The notes: a model not told the origin generated them from the letters alone. 64,000 bases of DNA from Ypsolopha sequella (GCA_934047225.1 OW203989.1:15599977-15663976); one strand, 5' to 3'. Shown: positions 1-12,881, counted from the first letter of the stretch. A program made the numbers and translations.

Positions 1-83
1 TTGTCTCCATAGTAAACGTTGTTCTATACCATTGACTGAATAAGCTCTTCAGATATGGTTACACCTTTCTGTTACACGTTGTA
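1..83. mobile_element. MITE family A, right part cut by the window edge
   Basis: The sequence ends in the inverted terminus CTGTTACACGTTG followed by TA, and matches the right arm of the complete copies at 3561-3823 and 13603-13867. Only the right ~80 bp lies in the window. The TA flank and short size suggest a Tc1/mariner-type non-autonomous element; no transposase is seen. Confidence 0.75.
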
Positions 84-178
84 TATGTCACTATAGTTAC
101 GTCAACGATTGTCATACGTAGCGTATAATTAGTCAAATAATAATAAAAAAAAACAATAATTCGCTTAGATTAAATTAT

Positions 179-607
179 CTTAAGGTATGTTAATTCGAAA
201 ACCATTTCCAGATTTTGGTTTAATAAGCCGTATTTTCGAACTTGTGGTCTAAAAAACCTCATGATGATGAATATTTTTATAAAAAAGCCACAACTTCCAT
301 TTGCCTTCGTGTGACGTCACTTGAAAAATGACTGTTTAGAAATGTGTCCTTTGCTATCAAGATAAATTTATAATAATTTGCTTCCGACTAATTGGACAGA
401 TGGATGACAGATGAGTCGACAGACAGAGACAGGCCACTTTTTTTATAAGCAATCATACATCACAATTAGTAAAATGTCTAAAATTCCCAAGTGACGCCAA
501 ATCGGACATTTCTTTAAAAAATCATAAAAAAATAATAGTTAATTTATATACCAAAATAATGAAAACTATGTCCTAAAATGGCGAATATTTTCTGAAAAAA
601 AAAACTA
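179..607 (-). mobile_element. Fragment of TIR element family B
   Basis: This ~430-bp stretch is the reverse complement of about 7003-7399, the interior of the larger family B element. Shared landmarks include GTGACGTCAC and a long match around the AAATTTATAATAATTTGC block. The GC-rich terminal repeats of the full copy (6666-7485) are missing here, so this is an end-truncated copy. Confidence 0.7.
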
Positions 608-1898
608 ACTTTTTAAAATTAAGCTATGGGAATTCTATTATACCCTGGTCTGGGTAGCTGGGTGGTTGGGGCTTGGGGTCCCTAGGCTGGCTGGGCCCCT
701 AGGCCAGGGCCTTGTAGGCCTATAGGGGAAATCCGGGGCTGGATATATTTTCAATAATTAGTCCACAGGATGAAGAACTAGATGACGCAAAAGCCAGTTT
801 ATGTATTAAAACGTTGTCGGTCATAATGACGACATATCTAAAGTCACCGTCTTAAGAAGCAATAAATCATACGAAATAGGGTCTTGAAATCTTTCTTAAA
901 ACTTTAAATAAAGATATATTTAGGTATGTACTATTAAACTAAATGTAGTCCAAATAAACATATACATAAAAGTATATACTTACCAAAAGAAGTATTGTTA
1001 TATTTAAATTTATTACACATACAATACGTATAATCTGTGATTTTGTAAAACTCGAATATACTTCCAGATATGGTAGAAATGTGAAATTTCGCACATGTGT
1101 GAGAAATCTGATATAATTTTTAATTTTCACACTCTTCACTGGGCATGCAGAGAACGCGCGCAGCAATACTCCTTTATTTTAACATTCTTTTCAAAGTTAG
1201 GTGACAAGTTCCTGCCTTCATGTCATATCCCTTTTAACTTGATGGATACAATGCAGGCACCAGTTACGCCTGAGAACTTCGAAAACTGCTCTAATGAATA
1301 AGAGTATATTTTGTATGGCGCCAAAAATATTTAACAAGATTCCTAATTTTATTAAAGATTTAAATTTGATACAATTTAAGAATTAATTGACTAAATTACT
1401 TATAAAAAATGCTACTATAAGATCGAAATGTTTTTAAATGATAATATTTTTAATAATTAATTTAATTTAACTTTGTATTCATTAAAATTTTTGCATGAGC
1501 GTGTCATTCAATACTTATTTAAAATATTTGGATACCTTAGAACATAGCGTTCATAACATAACCCATAATGTATCACCACCTAAGTATAATTTTATATTTA
1601 GTTTAAAATACCTATGTTCACAAATAAAGCTTTCTGATTTCTGATTTCTTGTGGGATATACCGTATGAATACCCATATACTTAGCTGTTATTGAGGTCAT
1701 TATAACACCAAAAAGTAGATTTGACATAAAGACTGTTCTAAAACTGAGTTGGCAAGAGTTTAAAATACAACCCAAGAGGGGTCGGTAGCCGTCAGACATT
1801 ATCGTGCTTAGAAACTTCGCTGAAAGGAGTCATTATAATTATTTTTGGCTTTCACTAATTCATCAGACGGTTATTTCTATTGCTACATACAAATATCA
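608..1898. other. Intergenic, no gene seen
   Basis: Short ORFs on both strands here have no recognisable domain. A GC-rich patch near 640-735 contains the small hairpin GGGCCCCTAGGCCAGGGCC. A run of TCTGATT repeats after AATAAAG near 1625-1650 looks like the 3' end of an old LINE, but no coding remnant precedes it. Confidence 0.5.
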
Positions 1899-2300
1899 GG
1901 ACTTTACATATGAAATTGCCGTTTTCTATAAAGAATTTGAAGGAAACTCAATTTTCAGTACTAACATTTCTGCATTTTTTTTAGGAATGACAAATCCATA
2001 TTGTGTATGAATGAGACCACATTTAACTAACAGCAACATTAATTTAATTTTTAAAAGTGTCAGCTGAAAAAAAATATTACGAATCTTATCATCGAATAGG
2101 ATAGCATTTAGGACGAACTGTTTTACAAGATTTAATTTTTATAATCAATCTGAAAAAAAATACAAAATTTAATACGTACATGTAAAACCTTGAAATCAAC
2201 TTTCAAATAAAAAACAAATAATTGAAATAGCTATTGAATTAAAGGAGTTATGAACTCATGAATCTGTAAGAAAATTTCGGCAATTTCATATGTAAAGACC
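1899..2300. mobile_element. MITE family C, copy 1
   Basis: A 402-bp element with terminal inverted repeats of about 24 bp, GGACTTTACATATGAAATTG at the left and its complement ending AAAGACC at the right. It aligns along its length with 5129-5534. The flanks are TATCA and TATTA, a near-match to the 5-bp duplication seen at copy 2. Non-coding. Confidence 0.8.
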
Positions 2301-3143
2301 TATTATTAAAATTGGTTACCTCTACAAGAATTTGTTTATTGTCAGTGGAAATAGGTTGCCACACAATAGCTGCGGGGTTTCAAAAACAGATCAAAAATAC
2401 GCCGTACATTTCATAAAGCGAAAACATCCTACTATAGCGACTGAAAATCGTAAGCCAAGCGAGACGGTTCGTAAGTTTGATTTATAGCTCGTACTAGCCC
2501 TGCTTGACTTATCGTTATCAATTTGACATAACCGAACATAATGATCTTTCATGTATACGAGTACGTAACTATGATTTATTAGAGTGTCGTATACAGTGGC
2601 GGCTCCAGAAACATATTTGGGGGGGGGCTGAAGGTAGGTTTCATCGAGCTTTTTCAGGAAATCATAGTAAATACAATATGGTAAGTAAATTCTTAGTAGA
2701 ACCATGGGGTCCTTACCAGTACAATTTATTTTTATTTCTTTTTGCTGACAACAGATGACCGCAGGTGTATTAAATAATCAATGTGTAAATTAAAAAAAAT
2801 ACAAATTGCACATTTGAACATTTTATTATCAAAAACTACATTTTTGTAATGTCATTGAAGATTTTAAATCCTTTTTGTACCGTTAAAACCAAAATATGAT
2901 TACTACACTACTGCCATCTTTTAATTTTTCTCTGTTTTATGGCTCTAGAAATCTGCCATCTAAGATATGAAATAGAACTAAATTTACTGTTGCTATTTTT
3001 TTTCTATAGATGGTTCTACTAGCTACCTCTTAACGCAATCAGCAACTCTATTACAATATGTTAAAGAATAACTCTTAAGTGTGTGTACGTGTCCTTGCAT
3101 TACTAGTATTATACTATCTGTGGTACACGTGGTACAACATAAG
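2301..3143. other. Intergenic, no gene seen
   Basis: No supported coding region. Near 2595-2635 there is the motif CAGTGGCGGCTCCAGAA followed by a run of nine G, resembling the end of a hAT-type element, but no second terminus was found. Confidence 0.45.
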
Positions 3144-3145
3144 TA

Positions 3146-3300
3146 CAGTGCTCCTAAAGTAATAATGCGCAAACAAATCTTCGCCACTGTTCGGCAAAGT
3201 TCGTATTTCCTTACACTTTCTATGCAAGCAATAAGATCACGTGGTACGTCCAGTCGCTCGGCTATAGATTTGTATGCGCATTATTACTTTGGGAGCACTG
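3146..3300. mobile_element. Tc1/mariner-type MITE, 155 bp
   Basis: Terminal inverted repeats of about 26 bp start CAGTGCTCC(T/C)AAAGTAA and end GGGAGCACTG. Both ends are flanked by TA, the target duplication of Tc1/mariner elements. The interior is non-coding, so this is a deletion derivative that would need a transposase from elsewhere. Confidence 0.85.
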
Positions 3301-3560
3301 TAGGGAATTGTCATAATATTGTAGTATAAGAAATTAATCCTGAATCCACTACTGGTCTTATAAGATTTTAATCTGCAGCTCCACACGTGTAATGTAGGTA
3401 GATTAGTTGCCTGTCTATACATCTGATTAAGCTTTGCCAATTCGGCTATGTTATGTTAGTGGTAAATTTTTTTGGGACTCTGGGAAATATTTTAAAAGCC
3501 AAACACCGCTTCTCAAGAAGCATTGATATAACAAAGAGGAAGATATGGTACGGTCTTATA

Positions 3561-3823
3561 CAACGTGTAACAGAAAGGTGTAACCATATTTGAAGAGCTT
3601 ATTCAGTCAATGGTATAGAACAACTTTTACTATGGAACAAACCCTGTATCTCGAAAAAAAATTTTAACTGTTTCATAGAAAAATGCAATGCCGCTCGGCC
3701 GAAATGTATGGATGGATAGATTTTGTTTTTGAGATTCCAGGGTTGGCTCCATAGTAAAAGTTGTTCTATACCATTGACTGAATAAGCTCTTCAAATATGG
3801 TTACACCTTTCTGTTACACCTTG
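3561..3823. mobile_element. MITE family A, complete copy 1
   Basis: A 263-bp element with ~90-bp inverted arms, left end CAACGTGTAACAG, right end CTGTTACACCTTG, flanked by TA on both sides. The central spacer carries GCCGCTCGGCCG. The same element recurs at 13603-13867, at the left window edge, and as a minimal hairpin at 57385-57440. Confidence 0.88.
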
Positions 3824-3933
3824 TATATTATCGTCAACTGAAAAATTTACCTTTTTTTGGAACGAGCGCCACCGAATGAAAGAGAAAGCGACGAGCTTCG
3901 ACAGTAACGCGAGAAAGACGAAGCGAATAAATA

Positions 3934-4119
3934 CAGTGGGTCTACCGCGTAATTCTCATTTTCATCAACATCAACTTGAGCATAGATCTATGACTTGAGA
4001 TTGAAATTTGACGTGCGTGTGACGACGCCCGCCTAACATGCCATCTCTTTGTACGCGTTGAATTTAGCATGCATTTGCTTGAAGTTGATACAAATGAGAA
4101 TTACGCGGTAGAACCCCAG
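3934..4119. mobile_element. Short TIR element (family D)
   Basis: Inverted ends CAGTGGGTCTACCGCGTAAT and the matching TTACGCGGTAGAACCCCAG enclose 186 bp. TA precedes the left end, but the right flank is not TA. Non-coding MITE; superfamily uncertain. Confidence 0.7.
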
Positions 4120-4311
4120 GTCCTTATTGGCCCTTATTTGTAGGTCCACGCGCGGGAAGCCAGGTACCGTGTCTTCCTTTTGTTTTGTCCTTCCCTAAGT
4201 CAAGAAGGGCATTTTTCAAAAACTACTCGTAACTAGTAAAAATGCTTTCTAAACGTAAATCCGACATAAACCTATTTATGTTGTTTTTTTAAACTTAAAA
4301 GTGCCATTTTT

Positions 4312-4380
4312 GTCTGCTCTTTGGAATAAATAGATCAATAAATAGATCAATAGTCTGCTCTTTGGAATAAATAGATCAAT
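4312..4380. repeat. Local direct duplication, 41-bp offset
   Basis: The 28-bp segment beginning GTCTGCTCTTTGGAATAAAT occurs at 4312 and again at 4353, separated by an extra AATAGATCAATA. This looks like a slippage or tandem duplication, not a mobile element. Confidence 0.85.
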
Positions 4381-5123
4381 TTAGCAATGTATACACATGA
4401 ATACACTTATTCGTGCTTTCAAACCTTTTTCACAAGTATTTTGGTATTTACAGGAAGTGACATAATTATATTAGGTTGAATAGTCGGATCCTTGTCAATC
4501 TTTTGGATGCGATCAAAAGATAATAATAATCCAATGGAAATATGTGATGATGACGTATCTGAAGGTCAAATCAAAGACATTGCTTTTATCGTTTCATAAA
4601 GTATAACATATGCACACATATTTTAAAATCTGTTTAAATTCCTCGAAACGGTTTTCGAATCGTGAATATTGGTGAATAAATGAAAAGGCCAATTTCTAGT
4701 TTCAACTTTCTGGTTTTACCTTGATTCCAATAATCATAACGATGAACTTTTCGTCAACGTTCACATAAAAAGAAGTCGATAAATAATAATAAAGCGTAAA
4801 TTGGCTTCTCCTTTGATTGTAGGCAACTGAAGCATGTCAAATCAAAACCAAAGGGAAGCGATGAATAAAAGGCTGCCAAAGAAAATATGAAAATGTGCTA
4901 TATTTCAGCAAAAAACGTCAAACTGTCGGAAATATTACGTTTGATAAACGACTTGCTTATATTTTTCCAAGAAACAGTATTTACAAATATGGAATTTATG
5001 AGGTCTACTTTCTTTATGGAGCCGAACTTTGTTGGCTCTGAGAACTGACGGAATAAACCTAATGGTAGTATCTGCGAAAATGAAATATTAGATAGTTTTT
5101 TGTTAGGCTGGGTTTAATCAGAG
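4381..5123. other. Intergenic, no gene seen
   Basis: AT-rich sequence without a coding region or a repeat that I could pair inside the window. Confidence 0.5.
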
Positions 5124-5128
5124 TATTA

Positions 5129-5534
5129 GGTCTTTATATATGAAATTGCCGTTTTCTATAGAGAACTTGAAGGAAACTCAATTTTCAGTACTAAGCTTTT
5201 GCTTTTTTTTTTAAGAATGACAAATCGAAATTATATGGTTTCTTTTGTGTATGAATGAGACAAAATTAAGCTAAAAGTGTCAGCTGTAAACAATTATAAC
5301 GAATCTTATCATGAAAATGGATGGCATTTACGACGAACTGTTTTTGAAATTTTAATTTTAGTTCTCAAACTGACAATAAAAACTAAATTTAATACGTAAA
5401 TGTACTTGTACGTAAATGTAACCTTAAAATCAACTTTCAAACAAAAAACAAACAACGGAAACAGCTATTGAATTACAGGAGCTATGAACTCATGCATCTG
5501 TAAGAAAATGTCGGTAATTTCATATGTAAAGACC
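5129..5534. mobile_element. MITE family C, copy 2, with 5-bp target duplication
   Basis: This 406-bp copy starts GGTCTTTATATATGAAATTG and ends CATATGTAAAGACC. It is flanked by TATTA on both sides (5124-5128 and 5535-5539), so the duplication appears to be 5 bp. It aligns with 1899-2300. No coding capacity. Confidence 0.83.
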
Positions 5535-5751
5535 TATTATCTACGTGTTGAATCAAGTTTTTTCATTTAAAAAACCCGTTCAAGTGTGAGTAGGACTCAC
5601 GCCCTAAAGGTTCCGTGCCATTCAAGTTATTTAGTAAATAGACTTAAACAATTTAAACAAAAATAACACACTTATCATTTCCTATAAAATATAAAACGCA
5701 AAACTGCAAAATGAAGCAGGTTCAGTATTCGGGTACGTTATTTATGTTGAT

Positions 5752-5970
5752 TTTGGTTGATATAGCCAAATTCTTACTAGAGACTCGGTAAGTGGTCAAG
5801 ACCAAGGTCCAATGACCCTTATTACAAAATACGAAAATCAATTTTGTGCCCCTATGGAAACTCAGGAAGCCTAAATTTTATTTTGCGTTTTTCACAGAAA
5901 GTGTCATTGGACCTTGTACTAACTGATAAAATACAAAGTCTCCAGTATGAATTGGGCTATATCAACCAAA
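5752..5970. repeat. Foldback family E, copy 1
   Basis: Imperfect palindrome with ends TTTGGTTGATATAGCCAAAT and its complement ending ATATCAACCAAA. The core has GTCATTGGACCTTG opposite CAAGGTCCAATGAC. Related palindromes of similar size lie at 13233-13464 and 57476-57694. Confidence 0.75.
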
Positions 5971-6665
5971 TTTACCTTTTATAAATGGGAATTTTCAGTT
6001 TTTGTTGTTTTAAAACAGGATATGGTACATACATACATAAATATAGTCACGCCTGTCTCCCGGAGGGGTACATAATTTATACAAAGTCCAAACTCCCAAG
6101 AACTTTAATATTTTCTAAAACTGCCTACTTCGACGGCCCTGCATTTCTTTATTTTTAAAAATGAAATTTTAATAATTTGTATCTTACTCAATGAGAGCTC
6201 TAGACAATGACATCCCACATGCAAGGGTAAAAAAGTACCTGAACTACATACTGCATAATTACAGGTCATACTTTTACAGCGTGTTCCACAAAAAAGTAAT
6301 CCCTAAAACTAAGACAAGCATAAAAGCGTAAAACTAAAATTTTAGGGGCCATTGAACAGATCAGGCAATCGTGCGTAAGACAGAGATTAACGTATCCACC
6401 CTCCGTTATACGAATAATTTTTCCTTTTTTTACAGACGACAATAATTTTACAAAGCCCATTTAGAAAAGCTGTTAATTTCAGATAGTACAAAGTGTACGG
6501 GATGAAACCACAGCTCTTTAACCACAGAGGAATTAACCCGAAAGGGGTCAAATGACACTAATTGGTTTGTTCGAAATAAATTTCGCAAACTTTTGTCGCC
6601 CTATATATGTATAGATAGAAATAAAGAATCCCCTACAAGCGGGAGTGATACATGTGTCACAGGCG
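5971..6665. other. Intergenic, no gene seen
   Basis: No gene recognised. Around 6046-6070 the motif TCACGCCTGTCTCCC occurs; it recurs near 15241-15255 and is common in lepidopteran repeats, but no full element could be bounded. Confidence 0.45.
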
Positions 6666-7485
6666 AATAGTAAAATTCCGCCGTTTACAAACGGCGCGGC
6701 GCGGCGTCGTCAGTTTCTAAATGCTCGCTATTTTGCTATTGTACAAATTTTCGTCAAAGAATAGAATTCGGCATTCACTAATATGCTTCGGCATATAGTA
6801 ATTCTGTTAGAAGTATTGAGGGTCGCTTCGCTTCACTCGGTTCCCAATATGTACTTACATGTAAACCTGACCTACATGTAAACTGCTCGTCGTTGCACGT
6901 ATTTTTCACTTTTTGGTGAAAGACTTTCGATTTCGGCTCTTTAGAAAATGATGAAAGGCTAATTCCCATGGCTTAGTTTATAAAAGATTTTTTTTTATTT
7001 TTTTTTTCAGAGAATTTACGTCATTTTAGGGCATAGTTTTCTTTATTTTGATATATAAATTAACCATTATTTTTTTTAGATTTTTTAAAGAATTGTCCGA
7101 TGACCTTGTCACTTGAGAATTGAAGACATTATACTGATTGTGATGTGTGATTGCTTATAAAAAAGTGGTATGTCTCTGTCTGTCTACTCATCTGTCATTT
7201 AGCTGTCAAATTAGTCTGAAGCAAATTATTATAAATTTATCTTGATAGCAAAGGACACATTTCTAAACAGCCATTACTCAAGTGACGTCACACGAGGGCA
7301 AATGGAAGTTGCAGCCTTTTCGTAAAAATATTCATCATCATGACGTTTTCTAGATCAAAACATTGAAAATAAAATGGTTTTCGAATTAACACACCTTAAC
7401 ATAATTTTATCTATGCCAATTGCAAAACAGCGAGCGTTTAGAAACTGATGACGTCGTCGTTTGTAAACGGCGGAATTTTACTATT
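6666..7485. mobile_element. TIR element family B, complete copy, ~820 bp
   Basis: Inverted terminal repeats of about 60 bp begin AATAGTAAAATTCCGCCGTT and include CGTCGTCAGTTTCTAAA-type sequence before the internal region. The left repeat carries an extra CGGCGCGGCGCGGCG run that the right lacks. The interior (about 7003-7399) matches 179-607 in inverse orientation. No ORF of size; a non-autonomous DNA element of unknown superfamily. Confidence 0.8.
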
Positions 7486-7974
7486 TGTCTCCCACATGTG
7501 CATACAGTAAATAATATAACCTGGCGTTTAGGTGCTCGCTGATATCACCCGACCATCACAAGGCTAATGACAAAGACTTTATAAATTTTTGATAGAATCG
7601 ATTATTTGTTGCTACATTAGCTTAATTGTGAAAGTCGGGTTGCAGATGTAATCTGTATGAACATGCACAACATACATGAATTTTAAAGTAGGTATTATTA
7701 AGATGTATAGGTATATTCATCTAAGAATTTTCTTGTATTTCCCGTAATATACTTTCAAGGGCGGATCCAGGATTTCATTTTGGGGGCATTCATTGTTTTT
7801 ATTCGTTAATTTATCCCTTAACGGGAGGGGAGGTAAAATAGGTGAAAGTTTGTTACGGAATTCTATTAGTTATTGTGGTTGAGACCACAGGTGGTAGGTA
7901 TTCGTGACTGTCCCAATATTAGTCGTTTTAATTTAAAGCTAAAAGAGCACTAACTACCCTCTCTGTCTTAAAGT
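7486..7974. other. Intergenic, no gene seen
   Basis: Contains GGGCGGATCCAGGATTTC near 7760, a motif typical of hAT-like termini in insects, followed by G- and T-rich sequence. No partner terminus was found. Confidence 0.4.
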
Positions 7975-8215
7975 ATATATCTAATGGTAGACATGTATAT
8001 ATTTTAATTTATATATTGTTATTTTATTTGTATATGACTTTATTTGTAGTACACGTGTGTATGATTACTTATTTTTATTATCATAGTGTTCTCTCACACT
8101 AAGGTTTGCTGGAATAAATCTCTTTTCAGAGATAAGCTCGTCTCTGTACATGTTTTTTATTGTAAATAATTATATGAAATGTATCTGTATACAATAAAGA
8201 ATAAATAAAGAAAAG
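7975..8215 (+). pseudogene. LINE 3' untranslated remnant
   Basis: The stretch has the layout of a CR1/L2-type LINE 3' end: a block with TTTGCTGGAATAAATCTCTT, then GATAAGCTCGTCTCTGTACA, then an AATAAA-rich tail ending near 8215. The same layout, with the last ORF residues still present, is seen at 50761-51260. No coding sequence survives here. Confidence 0.6.
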
Positions 8216-9324
8216 GTATTTAGCATCTGTTTGAAAATAAGAACTTTTTGAATTCAGGACGTAAAATATTGTATTTCTAAGAATTTATATTTATTCGGAG
8301 ATCACAAGTGGATGTGATCGCGGGGTGTGTAGCTAGTGATTAAGTTGTTCTATTTTTAATTTTAGAAGTACAAATTCAATCTATTGTAATGCCGCCAGTC
8401 TTCTTGGCATTCTGCCCGACGGCATCGATTTGGACAATTTTTTTACCTTATTTAGAGTAGGTAGGTATACTTTTAAATTTAATAGTTTTGTTTTAGGTAG
8501 GTTTTAGCTTTTATATTATTGTACATATATACAGGTTGAAAATTAAGCCCCTAACTATGTATATTGGAATACATATATGAATCAGAATCACTTATACAAC
8601 ACAGAATCGTCAAAATAAAAATTTTCTTTTTGTTTTATTTTTGTTGAGAATAGCTTCCAAATTTCGAATAAATGGCTAACCTACGCGACGTAACATGGGA
8701 CTGATAATACCGTAGGGCTTTTCCCGCATTGAGCCATCAATGAAAAACATTGCCGATGCCCTTGGCGGCCGCCCACGCAATCCATGCTTCTGCGATTAAC
8801 TTTGACGGTCAATATCTTTATTTTTTATTATGAAACAAGACAAAAGTAACAAAACATATATTTTTTATTTCGAAAATAGGATAGTTTCCTTTGATATAGC
8901 TAGGGGGTTCATTATCAACCTGTATAAGTTGTGTAAAGTAAAATGAATTCCTAAAACAAATGCATTATCCCAAATCGAATCAATAAGTCGAGTCAAATGT
9001 ATGGATGTTTGGGAGGGGGCCATGGCCCCATTCCCCCCCCCTTGTATCCGCCAATGATACACCTACCATCTTAATTTTAGCTCAATCGCCGATCTTATAT
9101 GTCGCGGACAAATACACAAACATACCCTGAAGTTTAGCTGAAAGCGCTTCCGATTTTTTTGTGCGAGCCGAAATGATGCGTCGACCTTAATTTACTTAAA
9201 AATTTAAAGATGTATTTTATAGCTGGCGTCTTCAAGGCTTGAAAGAATTAACATTTTCATGACTTTTACCATCTTTTGCATGTTGCTATCGACTGGTGTC
9301 TGGGCGCCTGGTTATTATTTCATA
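8216..9324. other. Intergenic with a hAT-like end near 8975-9062
   Basis: No gene seen. The segment 8975-9062 (GAGGGGGCCATGGC, a C run, then TTGTATCCGCCAATG) matches 60345-60424 in the same orientation. It resembles one terminus of a hAT-type element. Confidence 0.5.
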
Positions 9325-9480
9325 CTAGCGACCCGCCCCGGTTTCGCCTGAGATCGAATTAATAATGATTAAAGTTTCGCGTCATAAAGCACGACTTAAC
9401 TAAAGTAGCCAATGACCTTGAGTCGACCTCTGTCGGTACAAATATCGACAGAAACTATATTGAAATAACGTTCATATTAG
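9325..9480. repeat. RTE-like repeat start (low confidence)
   Basis: TACTAGCGACCCGCCCCGGT resembles the start of the longer repeat at 18835 (TACTAGCTTCTGCCCGCGGC). Such tracts are common in non-coding 3' parts of RTE-type LINEs. The downstream limit is not clear. Confidence 0.4.
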
Positions 9481-11414
9481 CACGCACTGCATTGCGACGT
9501 CGCTGGGTCTCTGGGTAGCGTAAAATAAGAGAAAATAATACTTCTCACATGGACGCAATGGACGGAAAAAAAAATCCATAAATGATTTTCCTAAGCAATA
9601 TTTTCTTTATATTTGAGTGCAAGAATCACAGAAATACCATTAGTGGTTTCAAAGAGCCAACTTTACTTAATTTTGGTTCAAAAACAGCTTGACTTTGAAC
9701 AATATTTTCATGCTGTTTCTTATACGCGAGAATAATTTCCTTAAGCGAAATTATTCTTTATAGTTAATCTAACAATAGACGTTTTTTTCATAATTGTTAA
9801 ACACGCCGTTTAAGAAAAATAACTTAATTAATAGAGTCATTTTCGGATGACGCTGGAATGCGGATTACAAGATGGCGTAAAAGCGGCCTAGATCGGTCTT
9901 TTTGACGTCTTAATTACGAAACCCCGAAACTTCTCTGTTTCTACCTATAAACACTAATGTTTCTAACTATATACTATACATAAAAAACTTTCTCATGAAA
10001 TGTTCTAAATTATGGTGAAAACCGCATTAAAATACAATTAGAAGTTTAAAAGTTGCGACTTTGTTTTAAACTATTTAGTTTATAAATGAATTTATAAAAC
10101 AAATAAATAGCATAAGACTTAGAGATTTTGTCATCAAAAAAATGCTTACGAAATATTTTTGCTTTTGTAAATAAAGTTCATTACAGTCAATCTAAACAGA
10201 ATCAGGATATAGAGACCAACAAAAATAACAATTGAAATCGATAAAATTTCCTTAAGAACTTTCGAAATGTTATTTTCTCAAGCAAAAACCTCGGCGGAAT
10301 CCCTGCCATCATTTCCGCATGGCTTCATGGTGTATAGCCTAAGAGCTAGCGATATTCAAACACGGTTATCACTACACTATTGATTTTCTTACATGCTGTA
10401 AGCATGCTTTCTAGTAAGCTTTCAGATAATTTACTCAATTTTCGCTAATGTATATATTATTATTGTTTATGCCAGTGCGATTTTATTTTAAATTGATTTG
10501 TCTAGTATTATTTGCGTTTTATTCCACATATATGAATGATTGAATGAGTTTATTTCTGAACTAAGTACAATAATTATTAAGTATTTTTACACGGTACATT
10601 ATGATTTAATTATATTTTAATTGAAATGCCACCTCTTAGACTATTCGACTCCAAGGCTGAAAAAACAATTACACTCCAGGTCCTCCTGATAATATTAACA
10701 AAAAAGCTATTAAAACTTTTCACGATACTTTTAGTTTAAGGTCGAACTGTTCTTTTTTCTGCTTCGACCAAAATGATTAGTACCTACTATCAATTTCCTT
10801 TCTAGTATTAAAGCATTTCCTTTTTTTTACTAAAATGAATTTCATGATCGCAAAACAAGAAAAAATAAAGCTATTTTCATTTAATAAACCTTATGCTCAA
10901 ATCAAAACGCCTAAATAAATAACAATCTGTAACAGAAAAAAGCATACAACACAAATAAGCATAAATTTAGCAATCTATTTCAAAGAGAACGAGGTATACA
11001 TATACAGGATGTATACATGGTGTTAAGATGAAGTTGCGGAAGCGGAAAACTGACGATAGTACTCGTCCATACAAACAACTTTTACTATGGACCTAACCCT
11101 TAAATCGCGAAAAAATCTGCTGTTTTTTAGAAAAGTTACATAGCTACCCGACCAAAATGTATGATCTTCTTACAGTATTTTTTTTTTCGATTTCTCCAAT
11201 TTTTTTCACGGAAGTGATAAATGTTAGGCACTTGAACAAATTTTTGCTTCTCAATAGTACAGTGAGAGTGAAAAGTGAAAGCAGAACAAAATAAAAATAA
11301 ATTTGCAATTAACAGACCGTTTATTGAAAATCAAAAAAAAATATTTAGGCATTTAAGGGCTCCGTTTTGCACTTACGGAACGAACCAACGAGTACGGAAC
11401 CCTAAAAACTTCAA
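9481..11414. other. Intergenic, no gene seen
   Basis: A small hairpin, AGAATAATTTC/GAAATTATTCT, lies at about 9729-9757. Around 11060-11170 there is weak similarity to the left half of MITE family A (CAACTTTTACTATGGACC). The rest is unassigned. Confidence 0.45.
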
Positions 11415-12075
11415 CAGTGTGTCCCTCGTTAGAGTGCACATCCGAAAATTTAAATATATCGACAAAAACAAAAATCTTGAAAAAATGCTCCACCGTCCAT
11501 GAGAGTTTTTGTAGGGGACGCGAGCGCAGCGCCTTTTGTTAACCACTCGTATAAATCTATTATTATTATATGTCTACAACGTTGCAATTTTTTATTAGAA
11601 AGGTCATGGAATAAGAAATTATAAATAAGAATAAAAATGTGGTAATATGGGACCATTATTTAAAAAATTTGACTATAACTGAAAAAAAAAGACGGAAACA
11701 GAAAAGTAATCTTTTAGTATATTATTTTTATTGTAATTGATTATGGTTTGTTTTTTTTAGTATGCAACGTATTTTCTTAAGGATCATAACAGTTATGATC
11801 CTTAAGAATAGACGTTGCATAATAAATAAAAACAATATGTGTTATGAATAGTTACTATTCATAACAGATATTGCTTAATTGCATTACTCGCAGTAGATCA
11901 AAAGTTATGACAAGTTTTATTCATAGTGTCCTTGGTAGGCAACAAAAATTTTAAAACGTCAATTGATACAATAAAGATTGAATTTAAAAAAAGAAAAAAA
12001 AAACTTTTTTTGTCGACAAAAAAAGGGTCTAATTCCACCCCCTGTCGGATATGCACACTTAGAACGGACACACTG
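11415..12075. mobile_element. MITE family F, copy 1
   Basis: Ends CAGTGTGTCCCTCGTTAGAG and GGACACACTG are inverted; TA follows the right end. The 661-bp interior holds two hairpins (about 11766-11817 and 11838-11873). It pairs with 39626-40216, sharing the subterminal GTCGACAAAAA block and the AGACGTTGCATA segment. Probably Tc1/mariner-derived; the left TA is not preserved. Confidence 0.75.
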
Positions 12076-12357
12076 TATACCACCATCTTAAGATACCTTC
12101 AAAAATATCTGTACCTAATAACTCGGGTAAACTCTAACCAAACTCATAAAATATTCATGCAATAAGTTTCTGTAGTAAAGTTCCAAGAAGCAGCTCTATC
12201 TAATGATTAGCCGATCGATTACTGTCGCAAAGTTACTCACTAGAAGCGTTGAAGCTGCAGCGCTATTATAGTTTTTGGAGTTCACAAGTAGTTGGAGAAC
12301 ACCTATAGGTGTATATTTTTTATGAAAAACTTGCCAAGTTTTCATATGTCATAGTAT

Positions 12358-12881
12358 AGTGCGCGCCAATCTTTTAGTCGCCTCTGATTGAGTTACGAGT
12401 ACAAGCTTGCGCAGGTACAGTCAAGGAAACAATAATATGAACGGTTGATTATTAAATGTTTACTATAAGTGTACTTGTTGTACCTACCTGTTTAATATAT
12501 ATTTATTATTTTAGTGCAATCTTAACTGTTTAAATAAAACAAATTAGTATAAACACCATTTTCCTACATTGTCGCCTTAAAACGCTGTAACGACCGCGAG
12601 GCATAACAACAACAATAAACTTTAACAAACTAAATCAACAAAACAACAAATAAAGGCAACACAAACAGATTCAACGATTAACTTAACGAATCATAGACTT
12701 AGCACTAACACTAACGCATAGTGTTGACACCTGCTAAATGGCGAGCGGGGGATGTGGTGCGGCACACAGGCGGGTGTGGTCCGCGCCCTCGCTCCTGTAA
12801 CGTCCCCCTGACACCATAAAACGGCTATTGCGTCGCCTCTCGCATCTATCTTCAGAGGCGACTAAAAGATTGGCGCGCACT
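12358..12881. mobile_element. TIR element family G, 524 bp
   Basis: Near-perfect inverted repeats of about 30 bp: AGTGCGCGCCAATCTTTTAG at the left and its complement ending GGCGCGCACT at the right. TA occurs at both flanks within 1-2 bases. The interior includes a GC-rich block at about 12735-12840. No ORF. Confidence 0.82.

Noticed and set aside
11000..11180. Possible further copy of MITE family A
   Set aside because: Only CAACTTTTACTATGGACC and a few short words match; no terminal arms or TA flanks.
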